Shown: one piece after another, positions 9,266 to 16,180 of the stretch
Layout of the letters: every line of letters starts with the position of its first letter
Position numbering within the stretch: position 1 is the first letter of the stretch
Assembly: GCA_910586425.1 (NCBI GenBank)
Contig: CAJUHL010000014.1
Location: forward strand, 1-38,892
Reading direction: 5' to 3'
DNA: 38,892 nt
DNA from: an uncultured Bacilli bacterium
GTDB lineage: Bacteria; Bacillota_I; Bacilli_A; RF39; UBA660
The notes under the pieces: generated by a model
The model's database searches: none
Seen by the model: the letters and a program-made list of their open reading frames with translations, nothing else
What the model was told of the DNA's origin: nothing
Translations under genes and position numbers: made by a program

Positions 9266-9709
9266 TTATAATTTTTTCTGCAACATTTGTAATTCTGTCA
9301 ACATATAATCGACTTGTAAAAAAGAAAGACATTTTTTCTTACATACTATCAACGAATAAGAATATTTATAATATCTCATTAATAAAAAATTTCTTTTCCA
9401 CTGTTTTCTCTTTTTCAATAAATATAAATGTTGATGCCACATAATAAATTTTAAATAGTGCAAATTACTTTTAGAATACACTTGATAAAATTGCATCATC
9501 AGTATCAAATTTCTTTTGGTAAAACCAATTATAATCCCATACTGTTTCTGCAATTCCCATTCTAATACTTTAAGCATATGAATCGGAATGTTTTTACAAA
9601 GGTAACAGCCGATTTGATAGTAAAGGAATATCAAAATGCCATTATCAATAGGATGACTCAAAGCTTCTAAAATATACAAATTAATTTGTTTGATATCTTC
9701 TTTTTTCAT
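9266..9709 (-). CDS. Stand-alone DUF1016 N-terminal (YhcG_N-like) domain protein
   Basis: 147 residues from the ATG at 9709, which has AAAGGAG ahead; the open frame further upstream lacks a site. The pattern FLYYQIGCYL ... LEWELQKQYG ... GFTKRNLILMMQFYQVY ... WHQHLYLLKK is that of the DUF1016 N-terminal domain, a helical, probably DNA-binding region. In the full family it is followed by a PDDEXK nuclease domain; here the protein ends before it. The tail is very rich in Lys and aromatic residues. It may be a DNA-binding remnant or a lineage-specific short form. Family call by eye from the RNL-MxxFY pattern. Confidence 0.65.
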   Translation of the reverse strand: MKKEDIKQINLYILEALSHPIDNGILIFLYYQIGCYLCKNIPIHMLKVLEWELQKQYGIIIGFTKRNLILMMQFYQVYSKSNLHYLKFIMWHQHLYLLKKRKQWKRNFLLMRYYKYSYSLIVCKKKCLSFLQVDYMLTELQMLQKKL

Positions 9710-9956
9710 AGTCCACTCCTTTATATTAACAATATAAAGAATGTTAGACCAATTGTCAAAGTATAAAAATAAAAGATCAGAAGATAAAAAAAGACAAATT
9801 AATAATTTGCGGTAATACATTATTTGAATTTAGAATAGTAAGAAACTGCAAACTGAAAAAGAACGTTTTTTTAAATATTTTACTCAAAAAAATCATCATT
9901 TAATTGTTGAACAACTAAATTTATTTTATGAAAACACTTTTTTACAAAAACAGATG

Positions 9957-10091
9957 TTAAGAGACATACAAAATTGCGTTGGAATTTCCTTCTTCCTCCA
10001 AATGGTTTATCTGTATAGAGTTTAAATATGTGAACCCTAATACAAATATCACAAAACCAATTAATACCTTACTATGTAACATTTCTTTCAT
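9957..10091 (-). CDS. 44-residue membrane peptide under LexA control
   Basis: A short gene opposite lexA: GAGGAGG precedes the ATG at 10091 and the frame runs 44 codons to a TAA at 9957-9959. Residues about 8-23 (KVLIGFVIFVLGFTYLNS) form one membrane segment and the rest is a short acidic tail (NHLEEEGNSN). Its promoter (TTGACA, 17 bases, TAAACT) holds a LexA box between the two hexamers, so it should be silent until DNA damage. In B. subtilis yneA and in Staphylococcus sosA occupy this same divergent place and encode single-span SOS division inhibitors. I infer the same role here, although no LysM domain is present and the peptide is much shorter. Confidence 0.7.
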   Translation of the reverse strand: MKEMLHSKVLIGFVIFVLGFTYLNSIQINHLEEEGNSNAILYVS

Positions 10092-10115
10092 TGTTTATCC
10101 TCCTCTGCTAATTTT

Positions 10116-10144
10116 AGTTTAACACGAACATACATTCGTGTCAA
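10116..10144 (-). promoter_or_regulatory. SOS promoter of the 44-residue peptide
   Basis: Minus strand: TTGACA (10139-10144), exactly 17 bases, then TAAACT (10116-10121), 24 bases ahead of the start codon. LexA box 1 fills the spacer. Confidence 0.8.
10125..10138. promoter_or_regulatory. LexA (SOS) box 1
   Basis: CGAACATACATTCG, one base from the Bacillus consensus CGAAC-N4-GTTCG. It lies within a longer perfect arm pair ACACGAA/TTCGTGT (10122-10128 and 10135-10141). It sits between the -35 and -10 of the leftward promoter. Confidence 0.85.
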
Positions 10145-10153
10145 TACAAAATT

Positions 10154-10167
10154 CGAACAAATGTTTG
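10154..10167. promoter_or_regulatory. LexA (SOS) box 2
   Basis: CGAACAAATGTTTG matches the Bacillus LexA consensus CGAACRNRYGTTYG at every position. Its last three bases are the first bases of the lexA -35 hexamer, so bound LexA would block its own promoter. Confidence 0.92.
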
Positions 10168-10193
10168 ACTTATTGTCAACAGTGTGTTAAAAT
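10165..10193 (+). promoter_or_regulatory. lexA promoter
   Basis: TTGACT (10165-10170), 17 bases, TAAAAT (10188-10193), about 30 bases ahead of the lexA start. Overlaps LexA box 2. Confidence 0.85.
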
Positions 10194-10223
10194 AAAGAGG
10201 AAAATAAAAAAGGAGGTCGTAAT

Positions 10224-10841
10224 ATGATTACATTAACCAAGCGACAAAATGAAATTTTAAGCTATATCAAAAAATATATTGCAACCCATGGTTATCCCCC
10301 TACCATTCGTGAAATTGGATCAGCGGTAGATGTTTCCTCCCCTGCAACCATCCATGCCCATTTGGCCAATCTAGAGAAAAAAGGATTCATTCGAAAACAA
10401 GAAACCAAAAATCGTGCTTTAGAATTGTTAGTTGAAAATGAATTTGAACCTAAAAATGACTTAATTATAGAAGTACCTTTGCTAGGAAAAATAACAGCTG
10501 GTTCTCCGATCGAAGCCATTGAACATCCCGATGAAACATTTGCGATACCATCCTACTTGGTTCCTAAAAATAAAGATGTCTTTACTCTAAACGTAAGTGG
10601 TACTAGTATGATAAATGCGGGAATTTTGGATGGAGATATTGTCATTGTGGAACGAAAAAATACAGCACGCAATGGACAAATCGTTGTTGCTATGACAGAT
10701 GAAAATGAAGTGACATTGAAAACATTTTATAAAGAAGATGGCTACTTTAGATTACAACCAGAAAACGATTCCATGGAACCAATTATTTTAGACAATGTGA
10801 CTATTTTAGGAATTGCGATTGGACTTTATCGAAAACTATAA
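10224..10841 (+). CDS. lexA: LexA SOS repressor / self-cleaving protease
   Basis: 205 residues, standard length; the ATG follows AAAAGGAGG. The N-terminal winged helix (residues 1-65: TKRQNEILSYI, GYPPTIREIG, SPATIHAHLANLEKKG) reads the SOS box. The self-cleavage bond is Ala92-Gly93 in KITAGSP. The catalytic Ser128 lies in GTSM and the Lys166 in TLKTFY. RecA filaments trigger cleavage and release the SOS genes. It autoregulates through box 2 and shares its control region with the divergent membrane peptide. Confidence 0.98.
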   Translation: MITLTKRQNEILSYIKKYIATHGYPPTIREIGSAVDVSSPATIHAHLANLEKKGFIRKQETKNRALELLVENEFEPKNDLIIEVPLLGKITAGSPIEAIEHPDETFAIPSYLVPKNKDVFTLNVSGTSMINAGILDGDIVIVERKNTARNGQIVVAMTDENEVTLKTFYKEDGYFRLQPENDSMEPIILDNVTILGIAIGLYRKL

Positions 10842-10873
10842 AAGAGAATTCATTGGAATCCTCTTTTATTTTT
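10840..10873. terminator. Two-way terminator between lexA and the lipoprotein gene
   Basis: AAAAGAG (10840-10846) pairs with CTCTTTT (10861-10867), extended inside by ATT/AAT after one mismatch. T-runs leave on both strands, and both convergent stop codons lie in or next to the stem. Confidence 0.75.
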
Positions 10874-11591
10874 CGTATTTTTCTTTTAGTCCTTGATACC
10901 AATTGCTTACTTTTTCTTTTCCAGATTGATACACATGAGAAGCGCCTTCTTGAATCATCCCAGCAGTATTTTGGAATGCTTCCACCATATCATCTTTGGC
11001 TTCTACAAAATTTTGATAATTGTCACTTCCCATTGTGGATTCTAGCTTTTCTGATATTTTATGTGTTAAATTAGCAGCTTCTGTTTTTACATACTGAAGT
11101 ACAATTTGATACTTTTCTTTTAATGTATCTTTATACCCAGGTAATTTATTTTCAATCGCTTGATCCATGCGTGCTAAAACTGCACACACTTTTTCTTGTG
11201 CGCTTGCTGTCAAATCCTTGAAATAAAGATTTCCTATTGGTTGTTCATAATAGATAAAATCAACCAACATAATGAATTTTGTTGCAATGGTTTCTTTGGC
11301 TGATTCTATCTTTTCTGATGCAAGAAGTGTCGTAATTTCTTGTTCTAAAGAATCAATCTGTTGCATTGCTTGTTCCTCCTTTGTAATAACAGGAGTATTT
11401 TTTATTGATCCATCTTCTAATGATTCACTTACTGGTATAGTGGGTTCAACATCCAAACTAGAAGATTCTGGATTGGAGTCCGTTTCTTCTTTGATTCCCA
11501 CATCTACTTTTTGATTGTTTTCATTTTGAACAATCCTTTTTTCATTACAACCAGTTACCAATATTAAACTTACTAATACAATCCATTTCAT
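10866..11591 (-). CDS. Putative lipoprotein, function unknown
   Basis: 241 residues. The N-terminus is a short signal peptide with a lipobox LVTGC (Cys15), so it is expected to be lipidated and held on the outer face of the membrane by LspA-type processing (lspA is at 30599). A Ser/Glu/Pro-rich linker runs to about residue 65. The rest is predicted mostly helical with two blocks around residues 70-120 and 150-241, ending in a YtxH-like amphipathic tail (QSGKEKVSNWYQGLKEKYEK). ATGA overlap with queH (four bases) and an AGAGGTG site show translational coupling. No enzymatic motif seen. Confidence 0.75.
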   Translation of the reverse strand: MKWIVLVSLILVTGCNEKRIVQNENNQKVDVGIKEETDSNPESSSLDVEPTIPVSESLEDGSIKNTPVITKEEQAMQQIDSLEQEITTLLASEKIESAKETIATKFIMLVDFIYYEQPIGNLYFKDLTASAQEKVCAVLARMDQAIENKLPGYKDTLKEKYQIVLQYVKTEAANLTHKISEKLESTMGSDNYQNFVEAKDDMVEAFQNTAGMIQEGASHVYQSGKEKVSNWYQGLKEKYEK

Positions 11592-12196
11592 ATTTCACAC
11601 CTCTTTTTAGAAAACTCACAACCACAATAATCCTGTCTATATAAATGATATTGTTTGGATAATTCTATAGAACGTTTATACCCATTTCTTTTCTTAAAAT
11701 CTGCATATAAGTAAGAAATTCCATATTGTTTTTCTAATATTTCTCCAATTTGATTTAATTTCTGACTGTCTTTATAAGGACTAATGGATAATGTAGTTGT
11801 AAAATAATCAAAAGCCAATTCCTTGGCCTTTTTTGCCGTTTCATTCATACGTAAATAGTAACATTTATTACAACGAGCACCTCCTTCAGGTTCCTCTTCG
11901 AGTCCCCTACTCATTTCAGTAAACAGATTAGGGGTATAAGTTCCTTCCAAAAAGTGTACATCTGGATGAATCAATTCAATCAATCGCTTTTGTTCTTCTA
12001 CTCTATGTTGATATTCTATGCCATCAGTAATATTTGGATTATAATAAAAAACTGTAATTTCAAAATAATGTTTTAAATACTCTAATACATAACTGCTACA
12101 AGGTCCACAACAACTATGTAATAGCAATTTCGCTTTTCTTTCAATAGGTAAATGGTTCAAAATTTCATCTAATTTTAATTGATAATTGATTTTCAT
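11588..12196 (-). CDS. queH: Epoxyqueuosine reductase QueH
   Basis: 202 residues. The hallmark Cys sets of QueH (old DUF208) are all present: HSCCGPC at 27-33, GARCNKCYYLRM in the middle and DYCGCEFSKK near the end. These hold a 4Fe-4S cluster and a neighbouring metal. The protein carries out the last step of queuosine synthesis in tRNA, epoxyqueuosine to queuosine, and replaces QueG in many anaerobes. The TTTSISPYKD segment is also typical. No other queuosine genes are in the window. Its stop overlaps the lipoprotein start by four bases. Confidence 0.95.
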   Translation of the reverse strand: MKINYQLKLDEILNHLPIERKAKLLLHSCCGPCSSYVLEYLKHYFEITVFYYNPNITDGIEYQHRVEEQKRLIELIHPDVHFLEGTYTPNLFTEMSRGLEEEPEGGARCNKCYYLRMNETAKKAKELAFDYFTTTLSISPYKDSQKLNQIGEILEKQYGISYLYADFKKRNGYKRSIELSKQYHLYRQDYCGCEFSKKRCEI

Positions 12197-12232
12197 ATTT
12201 CCACATCCCCTATCAGTTTAACATAAATCATA

Positions 12233-12264
12233 GAAAAAAGAAACTTACGTTCGTCTCTTTTTTC
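12233..12264 (-). terminator. Intrinsic terminator of the membrane protein gene
   Basis: A 12-bp stem with one mismatch (GAAAAAAGAAAC at 12233-12244 with GTCTCTTTTTTC at 12253-12264) around an 8-base loop, overlapping the stop at 12245. Confidence 0.7.
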
Positions 12265-12922
12265 TTTTTTCATTATAACTTTTTAGTATTGCTTTGACAT
12301 CTGGAAAAGCATTCATCAAGCGTTTTCCTAAAAAGGAACGATTGGATAAAACAGCTTTGACTTTTTTTGAAATTTCTTCTGTACTGTCTTTTCGAATATT
12401 AGTTGCAACTTTCTTAAAATTAAGAATAACTTTAAAGGAAACCAAATTATCAGTGATGAAAATTAAAAAGAAAAGAATAGCTGTTATTGTTAATATTTGA
12501 CTAGGTATCAAGGACAAACTATATGTAATAAGAGGATTGGCTATATACAAAATCAAGCATCCACCAATTCCAAAAAGAATCATATTTACCAAACAAATAC
12601 GACCATTGAGATTGAATTTACTACTGCTATAATCCCACCACCTTGCTTTGAATATTTTTTCCATAATATAGCTTGTTCCATATTCTAATACAGAACAAAT
12701 AACAATTGTCATTAGAAATAAAACAAGGGGGTTGCTTATATAAGAATGTAAAAAATAAATAATAAATAAAGAGCCATATCCATAGATAGGACAATAAGGG
12801 CCGATTAAAAAACCACGGTTTATCCATTTTTTTGTAATCAAAAAAATATTAATTACTTCTATAATCCAACCAATAAAAGAATAAATCATAAATAACAAAA
12901 ACCATGTTTTCAAATCATACAT
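12245..12922 (-). CDS. Putative ABC-transporter type IV permease-like membrane protein (PF06541 type)
   Basis: 225 residues with about five membrane segments and a basic C-terminal tail (NEKRKKRRT). The signature runs are YSFIGWIIEV, NRGFLIGPYCPIYGYG, SVLEYGTSYIMEKIF and RWWDYS followed by NLNGRICL; these mark the family annotated as putative ABC-transporter type IV (COG4905), found widely in Firmicutes. Despite the name no transport role has been shown and no ATPase gene is near. It stands alone, with a terminator at its end and tRNA-Thr divergent upstream. Confidence 0.85.
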   Translation of the reverse strand: MYDLKTWFLLFMIYSFIGWIIEVINIFLITKKWINRGFLIGPYCPIYGYGSLFIIYFLHSYISNPLVLFLMTIVICSVLEYGTSYIMEKIFKARWWDYSSSKFNLNGRICLVNMILFGIGGCLILYIANPLITYSLSLIPSQILTITAILFFLIFITDNLVSFKVILNFKKVATNIRKDSTEEISKKVKAVLSNRSFLGKRLMNAFPDVKAILKSYNEKRKKRRT

Positions 12923-12998
12923 ATTGTAGGCTCCATTTCAGATTTTAAAATTTCCCATTTAGTATATCATATTTTGTCAAAAAAAGAAACAATTTTAA

Positions 12999-13027
12999 TT
13001 GGCAATCATAAAATTATATGGTATAAT
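12999..13027 (+). promoter_or_regulatory. Promoter of tRNA-Thr
   Basis: TTGGCA (12999-13004), 17 bases, TATAAT (13022-13027), placed 17 bases ahead of the tRNA 5' end. Confidence 0.8.
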
Positions 13028-13044
13028 AAGTTTGTTTTTAAATT

Positions 13045-13118
13045 GCCGCCTTAGTTAAGTGGTATAACAGAGCCATGGTAAGGCTCAGTTGTAAGTTCGA
13101 TTCTTACAGGTGGCACCA
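13045..13118 (+). tRNA. tRNA-Thr (anticodon GGT)
   Basis: Acceptor GCCGCCT pairs with AGGTGGC. The anticodon arm is GAGCC-ATGGTAA-GGCTC, giving anticodon GGT; the T arm is GTAAG-TTCGATT-CTTAC; the encoded CCA ends at 13118. Its last 7 bases plus the next 9 recur at 15002-15017, marking it as an integration site. Confidence 0.95.
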
Positions 13119-13127
13119 GATTGATAG
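13112..13127 (+). repeat. att-like direct repeat, copy 1 (tRNA-Thr tail)
   Basis: GGCACCAGATTGATAG: the 3' end of tRNA-Thr plus nine bases. The same 16 bases recur at 15002-15017. Both copies are followed by a hairpin, then AGTTTTAATAT and a TTTTAA-N17-TAnAAT promoter. Confidence 0.8.
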
Positions 13128-13129
13128 GA

Positions 13130-13171
13130 AACTCGAACTTTCTATATTTTTGTAGAAATTCGAGTTTTAAT
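13130..13171 (+). terminator. Terminator hairpin after tRNA-Thr
   Basis: AACTCGAA (13130-13137) and TTTCTA (13139-13144) pair with TAGAAA (13153-13158) and TTCGAGTT (13159-13166): a 14-bp stem with one bulged base, then TTAAT. It ends the tRNA transcript. Confidence 0.75.
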
Positions 13172-13193
13172 ATGCTTTAAATTATTGTATAAT
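13165..13193 (+). promoter_or_regulatory. Promoter of the KilA-N gene
   Basis: TTTTAA (13165-13170), 17 bases, TATAAT (13188-13193). The same -35 and spacing appear at 15040-15068, behind the second repeat copy. Confidence 0.6.
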
Positions 13194-13237
13194 ATATTTG
13201 TAGTAACCAAACTAAACTTATTTATCAGGAGGTTTTA

Positions 13238-14098
13238 ATGAACAAAGAAATAGTTCAATCAGAAATAAATGTAAATGATAACAAAATAAAAGTAATAAGA
13301 ATAGGATCTAAAGAATATATATCTTTAACCGATTTAGCAAGATATGCAAATCCAGAAGAGCCTAAAGTCCCTATACAAACTTGGATGAGAAATAAAGATG
13401 TAATAGCTTATTTAGGATTGTGGGAAAAATTAAATAACGAAAATTTCAAAGGTCACGAATTTACGACCTTTGAAAATTCTGCTGGTAGAAATAGTTTTTA
13501 TATGTCACCACAAAAGTGGGTCAAGGAAACAAACGCAATAGGAATTGTATCAAAATCTGGAAATAATGGTGGTACATATGCTTGCAGTGATATTGCTTTG
13601 GAATTTGCAAGTTGGTTATCTCCAGAATTTAAATTATATGTTATTCAAGAATTTGAAAGATTAAAGAAAAATGAAGCGTACCAGTATAAGCTTGATTGGT
13701 CTGCTAACAGAATGCTTGCAAAAACTAACTATCATATCCATACAGATTCTATTAAAGAAAATATTGTACCTAAATTAACTGAAAAACAAAAACAATATAT
13801 CTATGCAGAAGAAGCTGACGTGTTAAATGTAGCATTATTTGGTATGACTGCCAAAGAATGGAGAGAAGAAAATCCAAATTTAAAAGGCAATATTCGCGAC
13901 TATACTGATTTAAAACATTTACTAATTTTATGTAACCTAGAAAATACTAATGCTGAACTCATTAACGATAATATTCCACAAAAAGAAAGATTGGTAAAAT
14001 TAAATAATTCTGCAATTAGACAAATGAAAATTTTAGAAAATGATAAGAGTATAAAGGAACTTGAAACATTAAATAAAAATCTAATTGAAACGAAATAA
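13238..14098 (+). CDS. KilA-N domain protein
   Basis: 286 residues; ATG preceded by CAGGAGG. Residues about 20-140 are a KilA-N DNA-binding domain (SLTDLARYAN, PIQTWMRNKDVIAYLGLWE, GNNGGTYACSDIALEFASWLSPEFKLYVIQEF; the last is quoted here only as IALEFASWLSPEFKLYVIQE). The C-terminal half (LTEKQKQYIYAEEADVLN, AKEWREENP, NIRDYTDLKHLLILCN) is the region that usually follows in chromosomal KilA-N proteins of gut bacteria, ending in a coiled coil. The domain is typical of phages and mobile elements. Target and effect are unknown; a repressor or island regulator is a reasonable guess. It opens the tRNA-Thr island with its own promoter. Confidence 0.88.
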   Translation: MNKEIVQSEINVNDNKIKVIRIGSKEYISLTDLARYANPEEPKVPIQTWMRNKDVIAYLGLWEKLNNENFKGHEFTTFENSAGRNSFYMSPQKWVKETNAIGIVSKSGNNGGTYACSDIALEFASWLSPEFKLYVIQEFERLKKNEAYQYKLDWSANRMLAKTNYHIHTDSIKENIVPKLTEKQKQYIYAEEADVLNVALFGMTAKEWREENPNLKGNIRDYTDLKHLLILCNLENTNAELINDNIPQKERLVKLNNSAIRQMKILENDKSIKELETLNKNLIETK

Positions 14099-14202
14099 AG
14101 TGTCAATTTAGTAAAACACACTTGTACATTGACATCATCAATGCACACACGGAACTTAAGTTTTTCGCCATTAAATCTTTTAGTAGTAGAAGTTGAGAAA
14201 AT

Positions 14203-14370
14203 ATGAAAAAAGTACTTGTTTTATATTCTAGTGGTAAAGATTCAACGTTAAGTGCCATGTTATTAATAAAGCAAGGATATCAAGTATTTTTAATATATTA
14301 TGATAATTCATTAGAAATTGGTAATCACAATGTTAAAAATGATGCTAAAAGATTAGAAAAAAATACATAA
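14203..14370 (+). pseudogene. Truncated PP-loop ATPase (N-type ATP pyrophosphatase) fragment
   Basis: The frame runs 55 codons from the ATG at 14203 to a TAA at 14368. It begins with a textbook PP-loop, VLYSSGKDSTLSAMLLIKQG, as in QueC/ThiI/diphthine synthase-like enzymes that adenylate a substrate before adding N or S. After the lysine-rich end the next 80 bases continue the same kind of sequence in two other frames (KYISGKVIY, then DAVKNLEVEKI) before a stop, so the gene has at least two frame breaks and lacks most of its fold. A full-length member would be around 200 residues. It lies directly ahead of the TudS-related gene. Confidence 0.6.
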
Positions 14371-14451
14371 GCGGTAAGGTAATATATTGATGCAGTAAAA
14401 AATCTAGAAGTAGAAAAAATATAACAGTATTGAGATAGGAGAAAACTATAT

Positions 14452-14976
14452 ATGACAGATAATAGGAGTGAATATTTTGTATTTGTTCCCTTTTGTTTAT
14501 TGGCACAAGCGTATCAAGCTCAAGGAATTGTAAAATATGAATGGAAAAGTTCGATAAAACCATTCGTAAATCTTCTTATTGACAATGATATTAATATAAT
14601 TCAAATGCCATGTGCTGAAAGTACCTTTCATAATAATCTAATAAGAGAAACAAAGGGACTAACAAAATATAATACAGTGGATTTTAACATACATTGTGAA
14701 CATATAGCAAAAGAAGTTTCTAATCAGATAAAACAACTTATAGAATCAAATTATAAAGTAATAGCAGTTTTAGGAATAGAACAATCACCATCGTGCTGTG
14801 TAAACTATATATATACTAATCATGGAAACGAAAACCGAAAAGGTATATTTATAGAAAAATTGTATGAAAAAATTAAAGAATATGATATACCTATTATAGG
14901 TATTAACAGAAAATATATTAATAAATCTCTAAAACAATTAGAAAAAATAATTAATGCAACAAAAATCAAAAACTGA
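14452..14976 (+). CDS. TudS-related (CD3072-like) putative Fe-S desulfidase
   Basis: 174 residues; GATAGGAG precedes the ATG. It has Cys15 in VPFCLLAQAYQAQG, Cys54 in QMPCAES and the pair Cys115-Cys116 in GIEQSPSCCVN. This spacing matches the three cluster-binding cysteines of DUF523/TudS (2-thiouracil desulfurase), with the SPSC element in the usual place; the longer middle fits the CD3072 subgroup. The family holds a 4Fe-4S cluster that takes sulfur from thiolated bases. A PP-loop gene, a family often used for thiolation, lies just upstream but is broken. The substrate is not known. Confidence 0.72.
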   Translation: MTDNRSEYFVFVPFCLLAQAYQAQGIVKYEWKSSIKPFVNLLIDNDINIIQMPCAESTFHNNLIRETKGLTKYNTVDFNIHCEHIAKEVSNQIKQLIESNYKVIAVLGIEQSPSCCVNYIYTNHGNENRKGIFIEKLYEKIKEYDIPIIGINRKYINKSLKQLEKIINATKIKN

Positions 14977-15001
14977 AAAGTTGTTGAACGTCCTTCCTTA
15001 G

Positions 15002-15017
15002 GGCACCAGATTGATAG
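15002..15017 (+). repeat. att-like direct repeat, copy 2
   Basis: GGCACCAGATTGATAG, identical to the tRNA-Thr tail at 13112-13127 and 1890 bases from it. Upstream bases (TTAGG) also resemble the end of the tRNA T arm with a small gap. Confidence 0.8.
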
Positions 15018-15019
15018 AT

Positions 15020-15045
15020 ACTCCACTTTATTGTTGGAGTTTTAA
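15020..15045 (+). terminator. Terminator hairpin behind repeat copy 2
   Basis: ACTCCA (15020-15025) pairs with TGGAGT (15035-15040), then TTTTAA. It occupies the same place after the repeat as the larger hairpin at 13130, though the stem sequence is different. Confidence 0.55.
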
Positions 15046-15068
15046 TATACTTAAAATTATGATAGAAT
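15040..15068 (+). promoter_or_regulatory. Promoter of the ADP-ribosylglycohydrolase gene
   Basis: TTTTAA (15040-15045), 17 bases, TAGAAT (15063-15068). Same geometry as the promoter at 13165-13193. Confidence 0.55.
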
Positions 15069-15121
15069 ATTTCTATAAATTAAATTGATTTTGTCAATAT
15101 ACATTTAAAGGAGGGACCAAA

Positions 15122-15913
15122 ATGTATGGGGCTATTATAGGAGATTTAGCAGGATCGATATATGAATTCGGCCAAATAAAAAAAGTATCCCCTATTTCTG
15201 TTAATAAAATAATTGAAGATAATAGTTTTTACAGTGATGATACTATTTTAACAATTGCTATACTTGATGCCATATTAAATCATGACCAAAATTATGAACT
15301 GTATCTTAAAAAATACATAAAAGCATATTTGAATTATAAACCAAATTATAAACCATATTTTAAAACACCCTTTTCTCCCAAATTAATAAAATGGTATGAA
15401 GGCAGCATTGAAGGTCAAAGTAAGGGAAATGGAGCAATGATGCGAGTTTCATCAATTGGTTATTTATTTAACACTAAATATGAAATTCTAAATCAATCCA
15501 TATTAGCGACTATACCATCTCATTATTCTTTAGAAGCGATAAACGCGTCTCAAATAGTATCATTAATTATTTACTATGGAAGATTAGGTATGTCAAAAAA
15601 AGAAATAATTAGTAAAATAAATAATCCCTTTGATTACCAACCGTTTCATCAATTTAATACAACATGTCGTGAGACTTTACCAAATTGTTTATACGCCTTA
15701 TTCTCATCGAATCATTTTGAAGAAGCTATCAGAACAATAATATCATATGGTGGCGATACAGATACTAATGCTTGCATCGTAGGTTCTATGGCTGAAGCTT
15801 TATACGGTATAGATGAAAATCTTATTTTACTGGCGAAGAAAAAAATTCCTAGTGAGTTTAATGATATTCTAGAAAAAGGATATCGTAAAATTCAGAAGCC
15901 TATTTTATATTAA
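15122..15913 (+). CDS. ADP-ribosylglycohydrolase (DraG/ARH family)
   Basis: 263 residues; AAAGGAGGG precedes the ATG. The metal-binding signatures of the family are intact: GAIIGDLAGSIYE at 3-15, SDDTILT at 38-44, KGNGAMMRVSSIG in the middle and YGGDTDTNACIVGSMAEALYG near residue 210. Family members remove ADP-ribose from protein side chains or small molecules with two Mg ions. Compact, 260-residue forms like this are often found in gut Firmicutes with no known partner. Here it sits directly behind the second tRNA-tail repeat with its own promoter, which suggests accessory or defence cargo, but no ADP-ribosyltransferase is in the window. Confidence 0.92.
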   Translation: MYGAIIGDLAGSIYEFGQIKKVSPISVNKIIEDNSFYSDDTILTIAILDAILNHDQNYELYLKKYIKAYLNYKPNYKPYFKTPFSPKLIKWYEGSIEGQSKGNGAMMRVSSIGYLFNTKYEILNQSILATIPSHYSLEAINASQIVSLIIYYGRLGMSKKEIISKINNPFDYQPFHQFNTTCRETLPNCLYALFSSNHFEEAIRTIISYGGDTDTNACIVGSMAEALYGIDENLILLAKKKIPSEFNDILEKGYRKIQKPILY

Positions 15914-16180
15914 AAATCAGAAAGACTACATCACTATCAACCTACCAGATTGTCGCATGATATTGCTCTATACCATTGCTAATCATTTCATGTTTAATAA
16001 AGTTTCATTCTGATAAAACATTTTCAAATAATCTCTTAAAAAAAAAGATATTTAAATAGATACCAAAAATTTTATATAAAAAATACAATCTTTTTTGAAA
16101 ATTAATTAATCCAAATACGAAACGCATTGCATTGTAGTTCATATCTCAAATAAAATAATTTATCATAGGAGGAAACAATA
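15914..16180. other. Gap with a possible third partial tRNA-tail repeat
   Basis: No gene seen. ACCAGATTG at 15944-15952 matches nine bases of the 16-base repeat; the flanks do not match well. The rest is AT-rich with no clear hairpin or promoter apart from the ribosome site of the next gene. Confidence 0.3.

Larger units (their letters stand above)
13119..15017. mobile_element. Small tRNA-Thr-linked accessory island
   Basis: About 1.9 kb bounded by the 16-base direct repeats at 13112 and 15002. It holds a KilA-N protein, a broken PP-loop ATPase gene and a TudS-related protein, all on the plus strand while the surrounding chromosome is mostly minus. No integrase is inside, so it would need one supplied from elsewhere. 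A weaker partial repeat (ACCAGATTG, 15944-15952) lies past the next gene and could mark a second cassette ending near 15950. Confidence 0.65.
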
